Part shown: positions 8,732 through 12,525 of the stretch, piece after piece
Numbering within the stretch: the stretch's first letter is position 1
Layout of the letters: every line of letters starts with the position of its first letter
Origin: Ruminiclostridium sp.
GTDB taxonomy: Bacteria; Bacillota_A; Clostridia; Oscillospirales; Oscillospiraceae
NCBI GenBank assembly: GCA_017521345.1
Contig: JAFXCU010000227.1
Location: 1 to 12,525 of the forward strand
Reading direction: 5' to 3'
DNA length: 12,525 nucleotides
Made by a program: the position numbers and the translations under genes
The notes under the pieces: generated by a model
Database searches by the model: none
Seen by the model: only the letters and a program-made list of their open reading frames with translations
What the model was told of the DNA's origin: nothing

Positions 8732-9082
8732 TCAGGTTTCTTCCCTGGGAACCACGCCAATGATGTAAGTATCGGTCTCCTCGTCCTTCCGGGAGCGGAT
8801 CTCATACCGGCGGTGCAGATCGTCCACCCGGATCATGGGCAGCTCCAGGCGGTGACCCAGGACCTTGCCTTCCTCCCGTTCCTCCTGGCCGTACTTCAGG
8901 GCGCACTGGATCAGGATGGCATCCAGGCTGGCGTTCAGCTGGAGGATGGCCTCATCATGGATGTCGCATCTCCTCTTGTACCGTTCCAGCTCCCGGGACT
9001 GGTCGAAGACCTTCTTCCGATACTTTCCCAGCTCCTTCTCCAGGACCTTGATCTTATCACGATTTCGCATGTTTGCCTTCAT
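8732..9082 (-). CDS. Coiled-coil hypothetical protein (116 aa)
   Basis: Not recognised as a named family. Residues about 8-60 are a charged helix with heptad-like leucines (KIKVLEKELGKYRKKVF, then SRELERYKRR, then AILQLNASLDAIL), likely a coiled coil. The C-terminal half holds short beta-like segments ending in TDTYIIGVVPREET. The ATG at 9082 is chosen because AAAGGAAG lies about 6 bases upstream. The frame stays open upstream to 9298, but that extension is Pro/Ser/Arg-rich shadow sequence over the preceding gene. It overlaps that gene by 26 bases and is last in its operon, directly before the terminator. Confidence 0.8.
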   Translation of the reverse strand: MKANMRNRDKIKVLEKELGKYRKKVFDQSRELERYKRRCDIHDEAILQLNASLDAILIQCALKYGQEEREEGKVLGHRLELPMIRVDDLHRRYEIRSRKDEETDTYIIGVVPREET

Positions 9083-9293
9083 GGCTGTCTTCCTTTCTGT
9101 CGTAATAGTGCATGAGTGCGGCAGCCACCGAACATTCCTGCCAGGTTCCGTCCCGGGCGCAGTAGGCCTTGGCGTATTCCCGCTTGGCCTGGGCATCGGG
9201 GAACCGGATCTTCCCGCCCTCACAGTGGATGGCGGTCTTCTCGTCCCAGGTGAAGAAGGGACAGGTCCAGGTGATGTGTGAGTATCCTGCCAC
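9057..9293 (-). CDS. Small four-cysteine phage protein, GTG start (78 aa)
   Basis: Cys11, Cys24, Cys45 and Cys54 lie in a CPFF...HCEGG...YCARDGTWQEC pattern, followed by AAALMHYYDRK. I recall this layout from small hypothetical proteins in many Clostridia phages; metal binding is likely but function is unknown. The start is the GTG at 9293, 7 bases after AAAGGAG. An ATG at 9298 in another frame is only two bases from that site and is rejected. The C-terminal end is Lys/His-rich and overlaps the next gene. Confidence 0.75.
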   Translation of the reverse strand: MAGYSHITWTCPFFTWDEKTAIHCEGGKIRFPDAQAKREYAKAYCARDGTWQECSVAAALMHYYDRKEDSHEGKHAKS

Positions 9294-9300
9294 AGCATGT

Positions 9301-9307
9301 CTCCTTT
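9301..9307 (-). promoter_or_regulatory. Ribosome binding site that fixes a GTG start
   Basis: AAAGGAG, 7 bases before GTG at 9293 and 2 bases before an out-of-frame ATG at 9298. Spacing decides in favour of the GTG gene. Confidence 0.65.
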
Positions 9308-9330
9308 CTGGTCTTGATGGGTCTTCCTTC

Positions 9331-10053
9331 TCAGCGATGGATGCTCCGCTCCTTGCTGAAGCCATCCGGGTACCGCTCCATGAGCTTGTCCACGTTCATC
9401 CGGAAGATGTCATCCAGAGTGTATCCCAAAGCATGGGCAGAAATTGCCAGATACCATGCAACGTCGCAGAGTTCTTCCGCAACCTGCTGGTGGACCAGTT
9501 CATGTCCCTGGAAGATCCACTTCTTTACCAGATCAGATGCCTCTCCGGATTCACCACTCAGCCCCAGAACACCATTGAGAAGCAGCAGCTCATTCTTGTC
9601 AAAGGCTCCGCTCTCCTTCATCGCTAAGATCTTGACCGGCAGATCCTCATTGGTTTTAGTCCAGGCAGTTCGAAGAGCCGCCCTCTGATAATCATTGGCG
9701 GTCATGCCGTCATGGGATGCCACAGCTTTGAAGTGTTCCAGGTACTTCAAAGCATCGATCAACTCTTCCTGGATGTGCTCAATGCGCTGGTCGGTCGGCA
9801 TGGTGTCGTTTTCTTCCAGATCCTGGCCGTATTTGTCCCGACCTTTGGCTTCCTGCCGCAGGTTGATGGCAGTGATGTTCTTCCAGTAAGGTCTTACCTC
9901 ATTATCCTTCATGGACTGAAGCAGAACGACCGTCTCATGCAAGAGCCCCTCCCTGCAAATGGAGTTCTTATTGTAGCCACACAAGGAACAGGATCCAGCA
10001 CAGCAACACTTCAAATCATTGATGATTTCCTGGATCGATCTCATTTTAGCCAT
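9331..10053 (-). CDS. MazG-like nucleotide pyrophosphohydrolase with extra N-terminal domain (240 aa)
   Basis: MazG-type enzymes hydrolyse (d)NTPs to monophosphates and pyrophosphate. The C-terminal domain (about 120-232) has DYQRAALRTA, then LNGVLGLSGESGEASDLVKKW with the metal-binding pair Glu168/Glu171, then EELCDVAWYLA with Glu194/Asp197, and ends NVDKLMERYPDGF, all typical of phage MazG-like proteins. The N-terminal part has a Cys-rich stretch (CCCAGSCSLC, 16-25). A second helical segment (64-110) carries GRDKYGQDLEEN and HIQEELIDALKYLEHF, itself like the EExxDA core of all-alpha NTP pyrophosphatases. Starts at 10053 with AAAGGAG 8 bases upstream, one base after the preceding stop. Its codon use looks more A/T-rich than that of the head genes. 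A nucleotide-pool or ppGpp role is possible; the substrate cannot be read from sequence. Confidence 0.88.
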   Translation of the reverse strand: MAKMRSIQEIINDLKCCCAGSCSLCGYNKNSICREGLLHETVVLLQSMKDNEVRPYWKNITAINLRQEAKGRDKYGQDLEENDTMPTDQRIEHIQEELIDALKYLEHFKAVASHDGMTANDYQRAALRTAWTKTNEDLPVKILAMKESGAFDKNELLLLNGVLGLSGESGEASDLVKKWIFQGHELVHQQVAEELCDVAWYLAISAHALGYTLDDIFRMNVDKLMERYPDGFSKERSIHR

Positions 10054-10054
10054 T

Positions 10055-10456
10055 TTACTTCTCCTTTCCCTTTGTCTCGGGGAGCAGACCGACAAACCGG
10101 TTCTCCTCGTAAACGTACTTAATGTCGATGCCGGTCACCTGCTGTGCCCGGAGCCGAAGCTTCTCCCAGGCATAGTCATCGTCCACCTCGTCCCGCATGC
10201 GCTCGATCTCCTCGCTGTTGGCCTGCAGGCATTCAAAGAACTTCCGGGCCCGCCTGGGTCCGATCTCAAAGGCATCTGCCATGGCGCAGACCATCAGCCA
10301 CATCATCCGCTGGGTCTGCATATCGGCATGGATCTGGGTCAGGGTGTCCGACGCTGCCTTCTCAATGGCCTTCTCTTTGGCTTTCTGATAGGCCAGCACA
10401 TCGGCATAGTTCGCCCCTTTGGGTTTCCCCTGGGGCCTTCTGCGTTTTTGCTTCAT
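10055..10456 (-). CDS. Conserved helical phage protein, unknown function (133 aa)
   Basis: A very basic N-terminus (KQKRRRPQGKPKG) is followed by long predicted helices. These include QIHADMQTQRMMWLMVCAMA, DAFEIGPRRARKFFECLQ with a possible helix-turn-helix look, and DEVDDDYAWEKLRLRAQQVT with GIDIKYVYEE. I recall similar proteins between the replication and packaging genes of Clostridia phages, annotated only as hypothetical. GGGAG lies about 8 bases before the ATG; two bases separate it from the upstream stop. Nucleic-acid binding would fit the basic tail, but this is speculation. Confidence 0.85.
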   Translation of the reverse strand: MKQKRRRPQGKPKGANYADVLAYQKAKEKAIEKAASDTLTQIHADMQTQRMMWLMVCAMADAFEIGPRRARKFFECLQANSEEIERMRDEVDDDYAWEKLRLRAQQVTGIDIKYVYEENRFVGLLPETKGKEK

Positions 10457-10458
10457 GA

Positions 10459-10662
10459 TCAGACTCCCAATCCCAACAGCTGGACCATAGTGCAGGCCTC
10501 ACAATGAAGCTCCAGGCTGTCCTGATCCTCACACTCCCGGGGGAACCGGCAGTGTTCATCGCAGAATACTTCGGCCATCTTTTGTGCCGCTGACTCCCAG
10601 CAGGCCGAATGAAAGACCTTGGCCGTCTTTACCGGCTGTCCGCAAAACTTACAGTTTGCCAT
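10459..10662 (-). CDS. Small zinc-finger-like phage protein (67 aa)
   Basis: Ten residues capable of zinc binding: Cys4-x2-Cys7 with His18-x2-Cys21 make one likely site, and Cys34, Cys38, Cys44, Cys54 and Cys57 may make another. The start MANCKFCGQPVKTAKVFHSACW resembles short hypothetical proteins of gut Clostridia phages that carry the same FCDE-CRFPREC segment. GGGAGG lies about 9 bases before the ATG and overlaps the end of the upstream gene. No catalytic motif; probably binds protein or nucleic acid. Confidence 0.82.
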   Translation of the reverse strand: MANCKFCGQPVKTAKVFHSACWESAAQKMAEVFCDEHCRFPRECEDQDSLELHCEACTMVQLLGLGV

Positions 10663-10667
10663 CAGAG

Positions 10668-10889
10668 TTACCTCCCTTGGTTCGCTTCATAATCATTGTC
10701 CCGGCAAATCGCCGGCAGGGGCATATACGCCCAGTGGGTGATCTTGGGCCATACCCGGCTGCTGAGTCCGAACCAGCGTATGGCATCAACGTAAGGCTCG
10801 CCGTACCGGGGAAGAACAGTCAGAAGCAGCAGTTTCCCATATTCCTCCCGTCCCGGCGGATCAGCAGTCATGCTGTGCCATACTATCAT
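10668..10889 (-). CDS. Small protein with DUF551-like C-terminal motif (73 aa)
   Basis: The ATG at 10889 has GGAGG 9 bases upstream, inside the upstream DUF551 gene, which it overlaps by 29 bases in another frame. THWAYMPLP at 51-59 matches the THWMPLP signature of DUF551, with a two-residue insertion, and Trp4 and the hydrophobic strands (KLLLLTVLP, VDAIRWF) sit where the family has them. It looks like a divergent relative of its upstream neighbour. A later ATG at 10871 is an alternative start. Function unknown. Confidence 0.7.
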   Translation of the reverse strand: MIVWHSMTADPPGREEYGKLLLLTVLPRYGEPYVDAIRWFGLSSRVWPKITHWAYMPLPAICRDNDYEANQGR

Positions 10890-11058
10890 CGCTCGGATCC
10901 TCCGGCGGCTTCGGCAGTGGCATCCAGTGGGTGACTCCTTTTTCATCCCATTTCCCACGCCATTGCCAGCTTATGTACATGGCACCGGTATCAAGGAAAA
11001 CGAGAACGCCAGCTCCGTCACCAGGCAACCTCTCCTGTACACTGATCCATTCACTCAT
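10861..11058 (-). CDS. DUF551 domain protein (65 aa)
   Basis: MSEWISVQERLPGDGAGVLV at the N-terminus and VTHWMPLPKPP at 42-52 are the two signatures of DUF551, a short all-beta domain common in phages with no known function. GGAGGTGA lies just upstream of the ATG, beginning in the stop region of the preceding zinc-ribbon gene (6-base gap). Length is normal for the family. Confidence 0.9.
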   Translation of the reverse strand: MSEWISVQERLPGDGAGVLVFLDTGAMYISWQWRGKWDEKGVTHWMPLPKPPEDPSDDSMAQHDC

Positions 11059-11064
11059 CGGGTG

Positions 11065-11262
11065 TCACCTCCATAAACCATCATAGCTATCGTCTATGCA
11101 CTGGTTACGCAAACAGCTTTCGCACACCAAATGGCTTATAGCTCTACGCTTTCTACCCGTGCGGTACATATAACCGTCATCAGTAATCGTTGTTTCATCC
11201 TCTATAAAATACACAGGGGCAAGCAATCCGCCGCAATATGGGCAATTTCCAAAATCACGCAT
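11065..11262 (-). CDS. Small zinc-ribbon protein (65 aa)
   Basis: Cys7-x2-Cys10 (NCPYCGG) and Cys47-x2-Cys50 (LVCESC), with a further Cys55, form a zinc ribbon. The intervening stretch has a basic patch (RTGRKRR, 34-40) that could contact nucleic acid. Start 11262 has AGGAGG 8 bases upstream; a GTG at 11271 in frame lies too close to the site. The gene overlaps the end of the upstream gene by 8 bases. Function unknown. Confidence 0.8.
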   Translation of the reverse strand: MRDFGNCPYCGGLLAPVYFIEDETTITDDGYMYRTGRKRRAISHLVCESCLRNQCIDDSYDGLWR

Positions 11263-11740
11263 CCTCTCCACCTCCTCTCATGTCTGCGCCGCAGTTGGGA
11301 CAGAAATCCATAAAGTATTCAAACTTTGGCGGCTCGAAGGAGCAACCACTCCAGATTTCAGGACCCATTGGCATCATCCCGCAGGCGGTACAATGGTTGT
11401 CCTCCCACCGCCCATGTACAATCGGGGCATACTCCACAGGTTCAGGCCGCTCCCACACTACATTCCGGTCATAATCCAGCACCTTCAGGACCACACCGAA
11501 AATCTCCGGAGCATGGAACATATAGTTTCTGCTTTGGTCCAGGTAGCAGGTGTGAACGATAGGCTTCGGCCCGGTCTGGATAATCTGCTTCAAAAAACCA
11601 CCGATGGTGGCAGATGGGTCTGAGCACCAGACGACATCGAAAACAACGGGTTTTCTATCCACGTCGATGACAGCAATGCCGCCGTCCGGGATCCCAATGC
11701 CCATGAGGCAGTCGCCACAAATTTTGTGTTCTTCGATCAT
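11255..11740 (-). CDS. LexA/S24-fold-like protein with C-terminal zinc ribbon (161 aa)
   Basis: Residues 9-90 align by eye with the LexA/S24 peptidase fold. GDCLMGIGIPDGGIAVID matches LexA around its catalytic Ser (GMSMKDIGIMDGDLLAV) in register, with Cys11 where LexA has Ser119. LKQIIQTG (50-57) matches the Lys156 segment with Lys51. EIFGVVLKVLD matches the closing strand of the fold. The C-terminal part (109-154) has HGRW, Cys117-x2-Cys120 and Cys147-x2-Cys150, a zinc ribbon common in small phage proteins. It has no helix-turn-helix, so it is not an ordinary repressor. Cys8-x2-Cys11 could alternatively bind metal. Start 11740 has AAAGGAGA upstream and overlaps the previous stop as ATGA. Fold and peptidase relation are inference. 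Confidence 0.8.
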   Translation of the reverse strand: MIEEHKICGDCLMGIGIPDGGIAVIDVDRKPVVFDVVWCSDPSATIGGFLKQIIQTGPKPIVHTCYLDQSRNYMFHAPEIFGVVLKVLDYDRNVVWERPEPVEYAPIVHGRWEDNHCTACGMMPMGPEIWSGCSFEPPKFEYFMDFCPNCGADMRGGGEDA

Positions 11741-12078
11741 GTAGTTCTCTCCTTTTTTGGTCGGCATCCATACACCGCCTGATAGAATCCCTCGGCGGTC
11801 TCCACCGTCCGCTCCCTAGCGAACCGGCTGCCGGCTGCCTCGATCTGACGCCACATGGCCCAGGTCTTTTCCATGTGGTCCATCTGGGCCTGACGGTTCC
11901 GGAACTCCCGCAGGAGCCGGGCCTTCTCCCGCTTCCCCTGGTCCTTTGGCATGTGGGTGAGCTTGGCATAGGCATAGAGCTGGCGGAAGGCCTGGAAGAG
12001 CATCTGCTGGGCCAGGTTCAGCCCCTGGGGCATCTCCTCTCCCCGGTAGGCCAGGTCCTCGATCTGATCGGGGCTCAT
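11737..12078 (-). CDS. Conserved helical phage protein, unknown function (113 aa)
   Basis: Starts at an ATG overlapping the RusA stop as ATGA (12075-12078), so translation is probably coupled. Largely helical and charged: LNLAQQMLFQAFRQLYAYAK, then KREKARLLREF, ending in ETAEGFYQAVYGCRP. The pattern resembles short hypothetical proteins next to RusA in other Clostridia phages (recalled, not searched). No functional motif is visible. The frame is open further upstream to 12276 but that part is shadow of RusA. Confidence 0.82.
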   Translation of the reverse strand: MSPDQIEDLAYRGEEMPQGLNLAQQMLFQAFRQLYAYAKLTHMPKDQGKREKARLLREFRNRQAQMDHMEKTWAMWRQIEAAGSRFARERTVETAEGFYQAVYGCRPKKERTT

Positions 12079-12464
12079 GGCAGGGCCTCCAGCCGGATGT
12101 AGATCCCCGGGATCTCTGCCCAGAACTTCTCGCAGAGCTCCGAGGCCACCTGGGCATCGTCCTGCCAGAACCCCTCGGCAGTCATGCAGTCCTTCAGGAG
12201 CTTCTGGAGGTTGTCCGTGTCCGGCTTGGTGATCCGGTACTCTCCGTCCAGGTGCCGACCCCTGGGGAAGCACCACTTCACCAGCAGCCGGACCCCGCCG
12301 GTCATGGGCTGCTCAGGCCGATGTCTGGCCAGGTGCGCCCGAAGCTTGGCCCGGGCATCCTGAAGTTCGGGCGGTTCATACACGATGGGCTTGCCCTTGT
12401 GAACCCGGATGGACTTCTCCTGGTGGGTCACAGTGGGCGGGATCATCGCCATAAAAAATTCCAT
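12075..12464 (-). CDS. rusA: RusA-family Holliday junction resolvase (129 aa)
   Basis: Cuts four-way DNA junctions during phage recombination and before packaging. The RusA signature is clear: KPDTDN (80-85), then KLLKDCM, then GFWQDDAQV (98-106). Asp82, Asp84 and Asp103 have the same spacing as the essential Asp70, Asp72 and Asp91 of E. coli RusA, so the active site looks intact. The ATG at 12464 has AAGGGAG about 8 bases upstream; a TTG frame extension to 12500 has no support. Length is close to the usual 120-140. Confidence 0.95.
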   Translation of the reverse strand: MEFFMAMIPPTVTHQEKSIRVHKGKPIVYEPPELQDARAKLRAHLARHRPEQPMTGGVRLLVKWCFPRGRHLDGEYRITKPDTDNLQKLLKDCMTAEGFWQDDAQVASELCEKFWAEIPGIYIRLEALP

Positions 12465-12465
12465 T

Positions 12466-12525
12466 TCATTTGCTCCCTTCACTGGTCCCCTTAAACCCAA
12501 GAGTCACTTCCTGCTTCCCCTCTCC
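12466..12525 (-). CDS. C-terminal end of an unidentified upstream gene (partial)
   Basis: One minus-strand frame is open from the right edge to TGA at 12466, giving 19 codons (ending LGFKGTSEGSK). The stop is one base before the RusA start, and the RusA ribosome binding site lies within these codons, as elsewhere in this operon. Too short to identify; the other two frames either stop early or are in the RusA frame. Confidence 0.45.
   Translation of the reverse strand, partial: GEGKQEVTLGFKGTSEGSK

Noticed and set aside
9083..9298. In-frame upstream extension of the coiled-coil gene to an ATG at 9298
   Set aside because: The added 72 residues are Pro/Ser/Arg/Gly-rich shadow of the four-cysteine gene, and the Shine-Dalgarno site is only two bases from that ATG, while 9082 has its own site.
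11065..11271. GTG at 11271 as start of the small zinc-ribbon gene
   Set aside because: It lies only three bases after AGGAGG; the ATG at 11262 has the normal 8-base spacing.

Overview
The window is part of a tailed-phage genome or prophage, read entirely from the minus strand. Rather G+C-rich coding sequence, very strong AGGAGG-type ribosome binding sites, tight gene packing (ATGA overlaps) and protein families typical of gut Clostridia phages suggest a host in or near the Oscillospiraceae (Flavonifractor/Intestinimonas-like). This host assignment is inference from style and families, not from a database search. There are no tRNA, rRNA, CRISPR, integrase or insertion-sequence features. No convincing plus-strand gene was seen; the long plus-strand frames are shadows of real minus-strand genes.

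Transcription runs from right to left. The right part (12525 to 8732) is the end of the early/replication and accessory region. It holds the last codons of an unidentified gene, a RusA Holliday-junction resolvase, a conserved helical protein, then a run of small, often cysteine-rich proteins: a LexA/S24-fold-like protein fused to a zinc ribbon, a zinc ribbon, a DUF551 protein and a divergent DUF551-like neighbour, and a zinc-finger protein. These are followed by a helical phage protein, a two-domain MazG-like pyrophosphohydrolase, a four-cysteine protein and a coiled-coil protein. A clear intrinsic terminator at 8697-8723 closes this block.

The left part (8617 to the left edge) is the packaging and head module: terminase small subunit, terminase large subunit, a long portal protein, a Prp-family cysteine protease, a scaffold protein, an N4-gp56-family major capsid protein and a 136-residue head-associated protein. 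A second hairpin terminator at 1632-1676 follows. The last gene runs off the left edge. It joins a head-tail-connector-like N-terminal domain to collagen-like Gly-X-Y repeats (16 tandem hexapeptides) and a fibre-like C-terminal part.

The most interesting picture is the head module. The only recognisable protease lies where a head-maturation protease usually lies and belongs to Prp, the family that trims ribosomal protein L27 and, in staphylococcal phage 80alpha, capsid and scaffold proteins. Here scaffold and major capsid protein share a near-identical LDLF(E/D)G motif at almost the same distance from their starts, where Prp sites normally lie. Two further features deserve a check: the connector-collagen-fibre fusion, and a 15-bp near-palindrome shared by the gaps before the terminase and scaffold genes.
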